DNA of 64,000 nucleotides from Chitinophaga sp. H8 (GCF_040567655.1 NZ_JBEXAC010000001.1:2170001-2234000), one strand, 5' to 3'. Positions 12,001-18,592 are shown, counted from the stretch's first letter. Numbers and translations are program-made. Notes: a model not told the origin generated them from the letters alone.

Positions 12001-14289
12001 GTACCGGTATGGCCGGCAGTTACCGCTACTGATAATTGTAGTGGGGCAGTGAAAGTGACTACCAGTGAGAAAACAGTATCCTTATCGGCTACCTGTGCTA
12101 AAAACTACCAGATTACACGTACCTGGAGTGCGGTTGATAACTGTGGCAATGAAGCAGTTATGCAACAGGTAATTACGGTACAGGATACCACTAAACCGGT
12201 ATTTGTGGTGAAACCTCCGGCAGATACCATGGTAAGTTGTAATGCGATTCCGGTGCCTGCAAATTATGTTACGGTAAGTGATAACTGTACCGTTACCAAT
12301 GAGCTGAAATTTACCCGCTCACAAAGAAGGGAAGCATTACCGGGTGCAGTTTGCACCAGCAACTATCGCCTGATCCGGGTATGGACAGTAACGGATGCCT
12401 GCGGTAATACAGATAGTATCCGGCAGGTAATAACAGTAATGGATACAACCAGGCCGGTAATTATGCCAGCCCCTGCAGACATTACGATTCATTGCCAGGA
12501 TGCTGTACCGCCACCGGTGTCATTAACGGCAACTGATAATTGCGACGGCTCCTTCCCGAAAAAAGCAACTTATAGTGAGGATCCGTTTGTGGTGGATGTA
12601 TGCGCAGGTTATACCATTGTAAGAAGATGGCGTATTCAGGATGCCTGCGGTAATGAAGCGATTGAAAGAATACAACGGGTGGTGATTATGCCTTGTCCTA
12701 AACCTGAACTGGATCTTACTTTACCGGAAAATTGTTCCGATAATCCAAAAGTGGCCATACAGGTAAAAGGCCAGGTAAGCAGGCCTGTCTTTACACTGGT
12801 AGAAGTTACGCCGGCTAATGCAGTACGTGTACCATTAGTACAATACAGCAATCAGTTTAATCTGAATGGCGCTACTTCAGCACGGTTTGTGGTACAGGAT
12901 GGTAGTACAGGTTGTGTGTCTGATACGGCTACATTCCAGATCAAATACAACAACAAGCCAACTGTCAACCTCGGCAAAGACACTACAATCTGTGGCGGAA
13001 ACAGCCTGGTACTCGACGCTGGTGCGGCAAACTTTGCCTATAACATCCGCTGGTCTACCGGTGCTACGACACAACGGATAAAAGTGACCGAAGCTGGTAC
13101 ATATTGGGTAACGGTGAGCAATGGAATCTGTGTGACTTCAGATACAATCCAGGTAGACCTAGTCCCTACTCCATTGGTAGATCTGCCGGATACTACTATC
13201 TGCCGCGGACAATCAGTAAAACTGAATGCCTATGTGGATGGCGCGCAATACCTGTGGAGCAATGGTGCTACCTCCTCCTCTATCCTGGTAAGTACACAGG
13301 AAGACTTCTGGGTGAAGGTGATGAAAAACGGATGTATCACAATTGATACGATTAAGGTAAGTGTAAATCCTCCACCTGATATCAGCCTCAGCCGTGATAT
13401 GGAAATGTGTCCTGATCAGGCCATCATGTTGTCGGTATCTTCTAATGGCGGACGCATCAGATGGGCTACCGGCGAAACGACCTCTTCCATAGTGGTAACC
13501 AAGCCGGGTGGATATTGGGTAACAGTAAGCAGTGATAATTGTACCGTACGCGATACCGTTCAGGTGCGACTGAAACCAAGTATCAAGGTAGATCTTGGCC
13601 CCGACAGACAAATCTGCCCTGGTGGAAGTATTACCCTGGATGGTAGCAATCCGGATGCGATTTCTTACCTCTGGAATGATGGTGATCCTAATCCGGTGAA
13701 AGAAATTACACAGGGTGGCAGATACAAACTTGCCGTAATGGATCGTTTCTGTAACCAGGTAACAATGGCTAACGTGAATGTAACTGTGAACGGATTGCCA
13801 AAAATAAACCTGGGTAATGATACCGTGTTATGCCATGGCGAGCAACTGACACTACGTGCGGAAGGTGGCGGCATCACCAGCGCCCGTTGGCAAAATGGGG
13901 CTTCAGGACCTACTTTTGAAGTAACTTCTTCCGGTACTTACAGTGTAACCGTGTTCAATGAGTGTGGTAGCAGTACAGACCAGATCGAAGTAGGCTATAT
14001 CAAATGTGATCCGAAACCTACTTTCCCTAATGCGTTTACACCTAATGGTGATGGTAAAAATGACTTCTTTAAACCAACCGTACGCGGGCCAATGTTTGAC
14101 TACGAACTGCGCATCTTTAACCGTTGGGGTGAAATGATATTCATTACATCTGATACCCACAAAGGTTGGGACGGTAAATACAAAGGTGCTCCGGTAGATA
14201 ACGGTACCTACGTATGGTGGCTTACTTTCAAGAAAATGCCTGGCGGGCCGGCTAATGTGATGAAAGGCGAAGTGACGGTACTCCGATAG
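40..14289 (+). CDS. Giant secreted repeat adhesin with type B T9SS sorting domain
   Basis: This gene encodes about 4,749 residues, probably a cell-surface or released adhesin exported by the type IX secretion system. The ATG at 40 is preferred over the in-frame TTG at 28 because it directly precedes a signal peptide (MKRLLSFLYLLFAVLLFG). A possible jelly-roll-like region follows at about residues 140-360. Ig/PKD-like segments lie between 370 and 1015. Then come 29 tandem 90-residue modules (1018-3627), about five HYR-like modules with the pattern D-x-TRPVF...DNC...RTW...CGN (3800-4220), and five 68-residue Ig-like modules (4307-4650). The C-terminus, beginning FPNAFTPNGDGKNDFF, is the gliding-motility-associated sorting domain that directs type IX export. 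The frame is intact throughout. No secretion components lie nearby. The binding partner is unknown; adhesion is inferred from architecture. A good hairpin terminator follows. Confidence 0.93.
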   Translation: MKRLLSFLYLLFAVLLFGNSDTYAQQAFMNAPSTVCTTMPGNARYASLNAFVYTGSTYRVKRGGVWVWENDLARQTITKTTWTVTPAVASIKYGSIGNAAGDNQSLCVEFNAAGNYTFTATMISGGVTYTTTKVIKVETCDIPVCKGAPTTKAGFDENFGTAPTRTTSPYMLPSPTGYIANLTTDLADNYYCIRKTTQGRSEWVNGPDHTGNTGADGAMLVCNSAYEKKTFYSRQVTGMCTGAVYNFSAFIMNVNTKDILESGCALGLNEDGSQMVGYRYAGVTFLIIAPNGDTLKKFNTNDISMVLDANKPDKEAYEWTKYGGSFKLPAGVSSVTVKIVNNNPGGCGNDIAIDDISFQYCNPTMYGYVDGQPPEEFAPEVELCANAPVNIVAFCNPKNYFTNPTYTWEQSDNGTTWTPVVESAVIKGTTKDTLKFLTGGLQGDPTIQTVRYYRVSINESGNSSDCTSPSEKVKVTILPAPKVTVTEGDICRGQSTSITVDGSFDYYQWVNFPPGTPNTITVSPIDTTTYTVYGYKNYGLDANGEPRLCVDSGRAKVKVYQPPIVADITGGPAAICLGEKVNLAIDPSLSQFVVKWDPSNASTTSIEHTPASIGNKTYKVTVTNVKCVTEKTFDVLVTGNPVANAGTNKDVKNCNDGTFQLAAQLNADEDGTWTIDGPDNGAVISDIHDKDAVVTDLGAGQSVTLIWTVKKKENGNCVSTDKIKLTNVLSPTISETTVLPPQCNNKVFAVTGNQPGPGETGIWELESGAATITNANQYNATVTLTGPTPSSAVVKWTISNATCTGAPAYLILKTQDPPNVAVASTVPVSCSSTGQFGVRLTSYSANITKYDIIATSPAMTGFTNVVDQPFVAGVNPIIVDYPTTTLPGTYGFKLVVKNDYPGCTKEVPFTIKVEAPPVTPTGIQVSNADICVSGTVTLKVTGGSLGKDANGNTIGQWRWYTASCGGTPLVSDPTDPTGATLTIGLSATTTFFVRAEGTGACATGECVSTTVTVYAKPATANAGGPQEHCEVDEFTMAANDPVAAGAEGTWTIVSSTYGLTLAPAEIHNRNMKIIVPAGDTAILKWTISNGGVCAPTNADVMLINYKAAAAANAGVLQEHCEVPGFTLAANQPSVPSAVGTWTVVSSTFGLTLNAADIHKYNMQVNIPAGDTAILKWTITNGNCASSSANVTLINYKAAAAANAGALQEHCEVSSFTLAANQPSVPSAVGSWTVVSSTFGLTLNAADIHQYNMQVNIPAGDTAILKWTITNGNCASSSANVTLINYKAAAAANAGPLQEHCEVSSFTLAANQPSVPSAVGTWTVVSSTFGLTLNAADIYKYNMPVTIPAGDTAILKWTITNGNCASSSANVTLINYKAAAAANAGALQEHCEVSSFTLAANQPSVPSAVGTWTVVSSTFGLTLNAADIHKNNMPVTIPAGDTAILKWTITNGNCASSSANVTLINYKAAAPANAGTLQEHCEVPGFTLAANQPSVPSAVGTWTVVSSTFGLTLNAADIHKYNMQVTIPAGDTAILKWTITNGNCASSSANVTLINYNAAAAANAGALQEHCEVPSFTLAANQPSVPSAVGTWTVVSSTFGLTLNAADIHKYNMQVTIPAGDTAILKWTITNGNCASSSANVTLINYKAAAAANAGTLQEHCEVSSFTMAANQPSVPSAVGTWTVVSSTFGLTLNTADIHKYNMQVNIPAGDTAILKWTITNGNCASSSANVTLINYKAAAAANAGTLQEHCEVSSFTLAANQPSVPSAVGTWTVVSSTFGLTLNTADIHKYNMQVNIPAGDTAILKWTITNGNCASSSANVTLINYKAAAAANAGTLQEHCEVPSFTLAANQPSVPSAVGTWTVVSSTFGLTLNAADIHKYNMQITIPAGDTAILKWTITNGNCASSSANVTLINYKAAAAANAGPLQEHCENPNFTLAANQPGVPSAVGTWTVVYSSFGLTLTPANIHKYNMQVIVPAGDTAILKWTITNGNCASSSANVTLINYKAAAAANAGTLQEHCEVPGFTLAANQPSVPSAVGTWTVVSSTFGLTLNAADIHQYNMQVNIPAGDTAILKWTITNGNCASSSANVTLINYKAAAAANAGALQEHCEVPGFTLAANQPSVPSAVGTWTVVSSTFGLTLNAADIHQYNMQVTIPAGDTAILKWTITNGNCASSSANVTLINYKAAAAANAGVLQEHCEVSSFTMAANQPSVPSAVGTWTVVSSTFGLTLNAADIHKYNMQVTIPAGDTAILKWTITNGNCASSSANVTLINYKAAAAANAGTLQEHCEVSNFTLAANQPSVPSAVGTWTVVSSTFGLTLNAADIHQYNMPVTIPAGDTAILKWTITNGNCASSSANVTLINYKAAAAANAGTLQEHCEVSSFTMAANQPSVPSAVGTWTVVSSTFGLTLNAADIHKYNMQVNIPAGDTAILKWTITNGNCASSSANVTLINYKAAAPANAGTLQEHCEVSSFTLAANQPSVPSAVGTWTVVSSTFGLTLNAADIHKYNMQVNIPAGDTAILKWTIINGNCASSSANVTLINYKAAAAANAGPLQEHCEVPGFTLTANQPGVPSAIGTWTVVYSSFGLTLTPANIHKYNMQVNIPAGDTAILKWTITNGNCASSAANVTLINYKAAAAANAGPSQEHCEVPGFTLAANKPGVPSAVGTWTVVSSTFGLTLNAADIHQYNMQVTIPAGDTAILKWTITNGNCASSSANVTLINYKAAAAANAGTLQEHCEVPSFTLAANQPGVPSAVGTWTVVYSSFGLTLTPANIHKYNMPVTIPAGDTAILKWTITNGNCTSSSANVTLINYKAAAPANAGPLQEHCENPNFTLAANQPSVPSAIGTWTVVYSSFGLTLTPANIHKYNMPVTIPAGDTAILKWTITNGNCTSSSANVTLINYKAAAPANAGPLQEHCENPNFTLVANQPGVPSAVGTWTVVYSSFGLTLTPANIHKYNMQVIVPAGDTAILKWTITNGNCASSSANVTLINYKAAAIANAGPLQEHCENPNFTLAANQPGVPSATGTWTVVYSSFGLTLTPANIHKHNMQVTIPAGDTAILKWTITNGNCASSSANVTLINYKAAAAANAGPSQEHCEVSGFTLAANKPGVPSAVGTWTVVSSTFGLTLNAADIHKYNMQVTIPAGDTAILKWTITNGNCASSSANVTLINYKAAAAANAGALQEHCENPNFTLAANKPGVPSATGTWTVVSSTFGLTINNSVSHDPNMKVVVPAGDTAILKWTITNGNCASSSANVTLINYKAAAAANAGPLQQHCENPNFTLAANKPNVPSAVGTWTVVYSSYGLTINNSVSHDPNMKVVVPAGDTAILKWTITNGTCAATSANVTLINYKAAAMANAGKMQEHCEDPTFTMAANQPGVPSAVGTWTVVSSTFGLTLNAADIHQHNMQVTIPAGDTAILKWTITNGTCAATSANVTLINYKAAAVANAGQLQEHCNDARFTMTANAPGVSSAVGTWKDVSRITGRASIANIHSPVTVVTVPAGDTAILMWTITNGTCQSTSATVTLINSAMPVIVNAGPDQEHCNDAQFITAANKPDVKTAIGTWILTSTHTQPVVIKDKNNPVTEVTVPAGETAVLKWTIKNGNCAAIEDAVTFTNLKPILGNSISKDQTVCKTETPLALTSGSLTGGNGVYSYQWQRSTTGSTGGFTNIPGATGVEYQPGLLSADTWFRRVVSSGTCVNNISNVVKLTVVQKPPVVISVPASITTACIQGKDYKALFGTPEFSHQPYNDVLLTITHEDVTTPLGCNIKITRTWTAIDRCGLTASASQSIIVEDKTAPVFTTAAPADVTVNCDAVPPAVTLTVKDDCSGILVITPVEVRKDLPGNCANNYDLIRTWTSKDACGNTGVTLTQVVAVRSMIPPVFDMPVPADVTVDCDKVPAGITLTATANCAMGTITVVPTDKREDIAGSKCADNYRIIRTWKAMDECGGITTKQQIITVQDTTRPVFSIAQPKDTLVDCDKVPVWPAVTATDNCSGAVKVTTSEKTVSLSATCAKNYQITRTWSAVDNCGNEAVMQQVITVQDTTKPVFVVKPPADTMVSCNAIPVPANYVTVSDNCTVTNELKFTRSQRREALPGAVCTSNYRLIRVWTVTDACGNTDSIRQVITVMDTTRPVIMPAPADITIHCQDAVPPPVSLTATDNCDGSFPKKATYSEDPFVVDVCAGYTIVRRWRIQDACGNEAIERIQRVVIMPCPKPELDLTLPENCSDNPKVAIQVKGQVSRPVFTLVEVTPANAVRVPLVQYSNQFNLNGATSARFVVQDGSTGCVSDTATFQIKYNNKPTVNLGKDTTICGGNSLVLDAGAANFAYNIRWSTGATTQRIKVTEAGTYWVTVSNGICVTSDTIQVDLVPTPLVDLPDTTICRGQSVKLNAYVDGAQYLWSNGATSSSILVSTQEDFWVKVMKNGCITIDTIKVSVNPPPDISLSRDMEMCPDQAIMLSVSSNGGRIRWATGETTSSIVVTKPGGYWVTVSSDNCTVRDTVQVRLKPSIKVDLGPDRQICPGGSITLDGSNPDAISYLWNDGDPNPVKEITQGGRYKLAVMDRFCNQVTMANVNVTVNGLPKINLGNDTVLCHGEQLTLRAEGGGITSARWQNGASGPTFEVTSSGTYSVTVFNECGSSTDQIEVGYIKCDPKPTFPNAFTPNGDGKNDFFKPTVRGPMFDYELRIFNRWGEMIFITSDTHKGWDGKYKGAPVDNGTYVWWLTFKKMPGGPANVMKGEVTVLR
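3091..10920 (+). repeat. 29-copy tandem array of a 270-bp coding repeat
   Basis: The unit is exactly 270 bp (90 codons) with no indel between copies 2 and 28, so the register QEHC...GTW...AGDTAILKWTI...NG recurs every 90 residues. I counted 29 occurrences of the QEHC/QQHC motif. Copies 2-24 are very similar at nucleotide level, while copy 1 and copies 25-29 are progressively diverged. A distant homologue of the unit, ANAGTNKDVKNCNDGTF, lies upstream at about 1965-2220 and may represent the ancestral module. Two cysteines per module (HC and NGxC, except TNGTC or GGVC variants) are kept in every copy and probably form a disulfide. Confidence 0.95.
11445..12690 (+). repeat. Five HYR-like modules in the adhesin
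   Basis: About five degenerate modules of roughly 83 residues occur in the same reading frame. Each has a start like TRPVF...PADVTVxCD, a middle TATDNC, and an end RTWxAxDxCGN followed by IxTVxD. Each carries several conserved cysteines. The pattern resembles the HYR family of Ig-like extracellular modules. They are too diverged from each other to be recent duplications, unlike the 270-bp array before them. Confidence 0.7.
12958..13990 (+). repeat. Five C-terminal Ig-like modules in the adhesin
   Basis: Five copies of about 68 residues begin VxLGxDTxIC and continue with xLDAG...WSxGxTxxxI.V...G.YWVTVxxxxC. The motif resembles Ig-like stalk modules that commonly precede the type B sorting domain in Bacteroidota surface proteins. 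They lead directly into the sorting domain near 14020. Confidence 0.75.
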
Positions 14290-14312
14290 CACAGAAAAGT
14301 AAGAAAATCAAT

Positions 14313-14352
14313 AACCGGGGGAAATCTGTAATGGATTTCCCCCGGTTTTTTT
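14313..14352 (+). terminator. Rho-independent terminator after the adhesin gene
   Basis: A perfect 14-bp stem (14313-14326 with 14334-14347) has a 7-nt loop and runs into seven T residues (14346-14352). It lies 24 bases past the stop codon. Confidence 0.9.
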
Positions 14353-14407
14353 ATTTCATTAACTTAGTAAGGTGCAATGATGGTCATTGCCGGTAAATAA
14401 TACGAAG

Positions 14408-14710
14408 ATGAAAGTATACGATACCGTTTCAGCTGCTTTACAGGATTTACGCAAACGTGGGTTTACCGTTGACTTTAATTTAAAGTTTGACCGGATTCAT
14501 GATACCGGGCGATCAGATGCGCTCCATGTAGATAATTTCGATATCATAGAACACTACCGGTTTGAAGGGAACTCTGACCCTGCTGATGAAGCCATTGTAT
14601 ATGCAATCACCACTAAAGACGGGCGTAAGGGCGTATTAGTGCATGGCTATGGTGCCTATTCTGAAGACATTTCTGAGGATATGATCAGAAAACTGAATGT
14701 TAAGGAGTAA
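14408..14710 (+). CDS. Small conserved Bacteroidota protein of unknown function
   Basis: The product is 100 residues with no signal peptide or membrane segment. The ATG at 14408 is preferred to the TTG at 14387. The sequence opens MKVYDTVSAALQDLRKRGF and is acidic towards the C-terminus. Proteins of this style are common in Bacteroidota and are often labelled 'phosphoribosylpyrophosphate synthetase', but 100 residues is far too short for that enzyme and I see no PRPP loop, so I do not endorse the label. It stands alone between two terminators, so it is probably a single-gene transcript. Function is unknown. Confidence 0.75.
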   Translation: MKVYDTVSAALQDLRKRGFTVDFNLKFDRIHDTGRSDALHVDNFDIIEHYRFEGNSDPADEAIVYAITTKDGRKGVLVHGYGAYSEDISEDMIRKLNVKE

Positions 14711-14754
14711 TTTTCTGCTGCCGAAGCTCCCAGGGGATAAAAGCTTTGCTGATA

Positions 14755-14792
14755 AAACAAAAAGCGGAAACAGCTGTACAGCCGCTTCCGCT
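14755..14792 (-). terminator. Terminator of serA (minus strand)
   Basis: Reading the minus strand, an inverted repeat (14786-14792 with 14763-14769, extended inside by a near-palindrome) is followed by a T-rich tract of the form TTTTTGTTTT. It lies about 32 bases past the serA stop codon. Confidence 0.75.
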
Positions 14793-14823
14793 CATCGTCA
14801 GATTATTTTCATTTCAGATTAAC

Positions 14824-16062
14824 TTAATAAAGTAATCTTGTTTTAATAGTATGTTTTACTTCTTTCAACAATGCCAGTGCTTCCTGTGACAGCATACTGT
14901 CTACATCCAGCACTACATACCCTATCTCTTCATTTGTTTTAAGATACTGCCCAAGAATATTGATCTTTTTCTTTGATAAAGTGGTATTTATCTCAGACAA
15001 TACACCTGGTACGTTCTGATGAATATGCAGGATACGGTGCGTTTTTTCAATAGCCGGTACACTAATAGCCGGTACAGTATGTGATCCAAAGCTGGCACCT
15101 TTTTCCAGGTAATTCAACATCTTGCTGGTAACATCCAGTCCTATGTTATGCTGAGCCTCCTCAGTACTACCTCCGATATGTGGTGTTAATATCACATTAG
15201 GCAGCTTTTGCAGTGGCGTGGAGAAAGCAGCTCCGTTCTTTTCCGGCTCTACCGGGAATACATCTATCGCAGCTCCGGACAATTGCCCTTTTTCCAATAC
15301 TTCTTTCAATGCATCCAGATCTACCACTTCTCCCCTCGCATAGTTAATCAGGATAGCTCCTTTCTTAACGTGCTTCAGAGTTTGTTTGTTGATCATGTTT
15401 TTAGTAGTGTCTGTAGAAGGCACGTGCAAAGAAATAATATCAGCCTGACTGAACAATTCTTTCAGGGATTTCTGTTGAACCGCATTACCCAGTGGCAGTT
15501 TAGTTTCCACATCATAATAAAGTACATTCATCCCCATGGCCTCAGCCAATACACTTACCTGACTGCCTATGTTACCATATCCTACTATGGCAAGGGTCTT
15601 GCCACGTAATTCATAACTTCCCTTGGATTCTTTCATCCAAATGCCATCATGTGCTGCAATATTCTTGTCCGGAATACGGCGGATCAACATAATAGACAAC
15701 CCAATTACCAGCTCAGCTACCGAACGGGTATTGGAATACGGGGCATTAAAAACAGCCACACCATGCTCAGTAGCGGTTTGCAGATCTACCTGGTTAGTGC
15801 CGATACAAAAACACCCAATAGCCTGTAATTTTTTAGCCGCTTCCAATACAGGTTTGGTGATATGTGACTTCGATCGGATCCCCAACAAATGCACGTCCTT
15901 TACTTCACGTATCAGATCTTCTTCGCTCAATGCACCAGTCAGCTTGCGCACACTGGCATAACCTGCTTCTTTAAACTCAGCTACCGCAGCATCGCTGATG
16001 TTTTCCAACAATAAAATATTAATCTTCTCTTTTGGATAACTTGTTGACTTTTCCTGATCCAT
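14824..16062 (-). CDS. serA: D-3-phosphoglycerate dehydrogenase with ACT domain
   Basis: This is the first enzyme of serine synthesis, oxidising 3-phosphoglycerate to 3-phosphohydroxypyruvate with NAD in the cytoplasm. The 412 residues match the E. coli-type SerA length. The N-terminal catalytic half begins INILLLENISDAAV. The NAD-binding motif GKTLAIVGYGNIG follows, then the catalytic arginine in NYARGE and the catalytic histidine in LTPHIGGSTEEAQ. The last ~75 residues (RILHIHQNVPGVLSEIN onward) form an ACT domain, which in this family gives feedback inhibition by serine. The gene is a single transcription unit with a promoter about 80 bases upstream and its own terminator. No other serine-pathway gene is adjacent. 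Confidence 0.95.
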   Translation of the reverse strand: MDQEKSTSYPKEKINILLLENISDAAVAEFKEAGYASVRKLTGALSEEDLIREVKDVHLLGIRSKSHITKPVLEAAKKLQAIGCFCIGTNQVDLQTATEHGVAVFNAPYSNTRSVAELVIGLSIMLIRRIPDKNIAAHDGIWMKESKGSYELRGKTLAIVGYGNIGSQVSVLAEAMGMNVLYYDVETKLPLGNAVQQKSLKELFSQADIISLHVPSTDTTKNMINKQTLKHVKKGAILINYARGEVVDLDALKEVLEKGQLSGAAIDVFPVEPEKNGAAFSTPLQKLPNVILTPHIGGSTEEAQHNIGLDVTSKMLNYLEKGASFGSHTVPAISVPAIEKTHRILHIHQNVPGVLSEINTTLSKKKINILGQYLKTNEEIGYVVLDVDSMLSQEALALLKEVKHTIKTRLLY

Positions 16063-16143
16063 AATAAATTAATAAAATTAATATGAGTGCAATTGCCTTT
16101 GCAATTGGCGTAATAATTGTAGTGATTGGGGGGAAACAAGATG

Positions 16144-16174
16144 CAAACCTAGTGGATGTTGAGGAAAAATCAAA
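16144..16174 (-). promoter_or_regulatory. Bacteroidota-type promoter for serA
   Basis: On the minus strand TTTG (16174-16171) is followed after 19 bases by TAGGTTTG (16151-16144). This fits the Bacteroidota primary sigma factor consensus TTTG...TAnnTTTG. The leader to the serA ATG is about 80 nt. The rest of the 16063-16379 gap is AT-rich; I found no clear plus-strand -7 box in it for the following gene. Confidence 0.7.
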
Positions 16175-16379
16175 TACCATGTTCTCCAAATTTGATTTTA
16201 TCAAAAAATTAAAGGATATCAGGGTGTTTTTTTAAAGATTCTTTAGCCTTTGAACTTAAAAGGTCCTTAAAAAATACTTTTTCTCTTATTTTATTTGGGA
16301 AACAACCGCACAGAGACTAAATTTAGCGCTTGTTCTAATTTGATAAGAAGTTTTGAAAATATTAGTTAGTTATTTGTCA

Positions 16380-17588
16380 ATGAAGCGACTGAAAGCAGTT
16401 ATCGTTATTTTAACCATATCCGGAGGGGCCTTTTTCTCCAGTTGCCAGAGCAGCGCTGCCCGTAAGGAAGAAGCAGCAAGAAAAAAAGTAAAAGATGCTG
16501 CTACCTATACATTGGGATTATCAGAGGAAGCCAAAGCAGCTATTCTTAATGCACCACGTACCAAACAACAACAACAGGAACTTAATACATTCTACAACGG
16601 TAAATTACTCCGCTCAGGGTTTAACGGGTCCATCATCGTTGCCAAAAAAGGGGTGATCATATTTGAAAAGTACCACGGACTGGAAAACTATCGCACGAAG
16701 ACTCCGGTCATTGACAGCTCTTCTTTCCAACTGGCATCTGTATCCAAAACCTTTACAGGTATGGGTATCTTATGGTTGCTGGACAGGCAAAAGCTCAGCC
16801 TTACTGATTCCATACAAAAATACTTTCCGGAGTTTCCCTATCGTGGGATAGATATCAGCATGTTATTGACACATCGCAGCGGATTGCCGAATTACCTCTA
16901 TTTCTGTGACAGCCTATGGAAAGACAGGGATAAATTCCTTACCAACGAGGATGTCATTAAACTGATGGAACAGCACCGGCCACCGATCCAACATCACCCC
17001 GGCACACATTTCCAGTACTGTAACACAAATTACATGCTGCTGGCGGCCATTATAGAGAAGGTAAGCGGACAACCTTACAACGATTTCATGGAACAAACCA
17101 TTTTTAAACCGCTGGGCATGGAGAATACCTTTGTATATGATCCTGCTACTGCGGCCCGGCCCCATCAGACGGTAAGCCATAAATACAACGGACAGCTGGA
17201 GCCAGACACTTACTTTGATGGTGTTATGGGTGATAAAGGTATCTATAGCACAGCAAAGGACATGTTAAAATGGGATCAGGCACTGTATTCAGGGAAATTG
17301 TTCAAACCGGAAACGTTACAGGCAGCCTATACTCCTTACAGCCACGAAAAACCAGGTATCCGGAATTACGGTTTGGGGTGGCGCCTCATGGATTATCCGG
17401 ATAGCAGCAAAATTGTATACCATAATGGGTGGTGGCATGGCAATAATACCGTCTTTTATCGCTTTATACAAGACTCTACCACTTTAATCATACTTGGCAA
17501 TAAATATAACAGGGGCATTTATCAGGCTGTAAAACCCATACGCGATATCTTAGGTCACGGCGATGGCTCTGAGGCCGGCGAAGAGTGA
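16380..17588 (+). CDS. Serine beta-lactamase-family lipoprotein hydrolase
   Basis: This 402-residue penicillin-binding/class C beta-lactamase-fold hydrolase is probably a periplasmic lipoprotein. The ATG at 16380 is chosen over the TTG at 16353 because it starts a lipoprotein signal peptide ending in FFSSC (Cys22). The active-site SxxK is S120-V-S-K123 in the string LASVSKTFTG. A YxN-type motif appears in FQYCNTNY, and the third motif is HNG in YHNGWWHG, replacing the KTG of true beta-lactamases. Such proteins are more often esterases, D-aminopeptidases or peptidases than drug-resistance enzymes, so the substrate is unknown. It is flanked by oppositely oriented genes and appears monocistronic. 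Confidence 0.88.
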   Translation: MKRLKAVIVILTISGGAFFSSCQSSAARKEEAARKKVKDAATYTLGLSEEAKAAILNAPRTKQQQQELNTFYNGKLLRSGFNGSIIVAKKGVIIFEKYHGLENYRTKTPVIDSSSFQLASVSKTFTGMGILWLLDRQKLSLTDSIQKYFPEFPYRGIDISMLLTHRSGLPNYLYFCDSLWKDRDKFLTNEDVIKLMEQHRPPIQHHPGTHFQYCNTNYMLLAAIIEKVSGQPYNDFMEQTIFKPLGMENTFVYDPATAARPHQTVSHKYNGQLEPDTYFDGVMGDKGIYSTAKDMLKWDQALYSGKLFKPETLQAAYTPYSHEKPGIRNYGLGWRLMDYPDSSKIVYHNGWWHGNNTVFYRFIQDSTTLIILGNKYNRGIYQAVKPIRDILGHGDGSEAGEE

Positions 17589-17614
17589 TTTTTTAGCTTT
17601 TAGCTATTAGCTCC

Positions 17615-18592
17615 CTAAAAGTGCTTCCTGTTAGGTAATACATTTTCTCTCGTCCAGGTAATTGTACCTGAAAAAGGGAAGCTGCGAACAGGACAGTCAT
17701 CTTTCTGGCAATAATGACAACAGGCAGGAATACAGGGATCTGTATGAATAAAAAACTCTACTTCACTATCGGAGAACTCTTTATTTACCAATACCTCTAC
17801 CGCTTTCATCTCATCATGCGCCTCACTCAGTTCAAGGTAATAGGGTAAAGTGATATGGCAGTCGATATGGTAGTTATTACCGTATTGCTGCACGCGCATA
17901 TTATGCACATCTATCCAGTTCTTACGCCGGTGAGCAGATAAAATCGTAATCACCTTATCTACCACTTTCATATCTGTTTCATCCATAAGAGCAGAGATAG
18001 ACCGGCGCATCAACAGATAGCCTTGCCGGAGAATAAGTACCCCCATAATGACAGATACCAGTGGATCCAGCCAGGTAAGTCCGGTTAAATGAATGATCAG
18101 TAAAGCCACTATTAATCCGGCACTGCTGTATACATCCGTCATAATGTGCTGTCCGTTGCCGGTAATAGTGATAGAAGGCAATCGTTTGCCTGATCTTACC
18201 AGGTAGAGCCCCAGAAAAAGATTACTTACCGTGGTGGCTGCTATGATCCATATACCCTGATCCACACTGTGTAATGCAGGTGGAAGAAAAAAGTATTGCA
18301 TGGCCTTTACCAGGATCAGACAACCTGCAATGAATATCATAGCTCCCTCAAATCCAATAGAAAAGAATTCTACTTTACCATGGCCATATGGGTGGTTCTC
18401 ATCTTTAGGTTTGCTGGTAAGATAAATACTATAGCTTGCAAATGCTCCTGCTACAACATTGATGATAGATTCCAGTGCGTCGGAGAGGATGGCTACTGAG
18501 TGCGTGAGGAAATAACCGGCAAACTTAGCTACCGTAAGTATAAAGCTGACAATAAGCGACAGCAAAATGATGCGCAGTTCTTTTTTAAGCAA
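17615..18592 (-). CDS. Cation diffusion facilitator family transporter
   Basis: This inner-membrane exporter of a divalent metal (Zn, Fe, Mn or Co) has 325 residues and six predicted membrane helices. The TM2 motif SDALESIINV and the TM5 motif HIMTD (HxxxD) supply metal-site residues, and a cytoplasmic C-terminal domain (about 205-290) begins near ISALMDETDMKVVD. Unusually, the C-terminus has a cysteine-rich stretch, DPCIPACCHYCQKDDC, with five cysteines, followed by a short tail; this may be an extra metal or redox site. No metal regulator is adjacent. The gene diverges from the HEAT-repeat gene. Confidence 0.9.
   Translation of the reverse strand: MLKKELRIILLSLIVSFILTVAKFAGYFLTHSVAILSDALESIINVVAGAFASYSIYLTSKPKDENHPYGHGKVEFFSIGFEGAMIFIAGCLILVKAMQYFFLPPALHSVDQGIWIIAATTVSNLFLGLYLVRSGKRLPSITITGNGQHIMTDVYSSAGLIVALLIIHLTGLTWLDPLVSVIMGVLILRQGYLLMRRSISALMDETDMKVVDKVITILSAHRRKNWIDVHNMRVQQYGNNYHIDCHITLPYYLELSEAHDEMKAVEVLVNKEFSDSEVEFFIHTDPCIPACCHYCQKDDCPVRSFPFSGTITWTRENVLPNRKHF

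Noticed and set aside
14408..14710. Phosphoribosylpyrophosphate synthetase
   Set aside because: The product is 100 residues and lacks the PRPP-binding and catalytic loops of the real enzyme.
16380..17588. Class C beta-lactamase conferring drug resistance
   Set aside because: The third motif is HNG rather than KTG and the protein is a lipoprotein; esterase or peptidase activity is equally likely.
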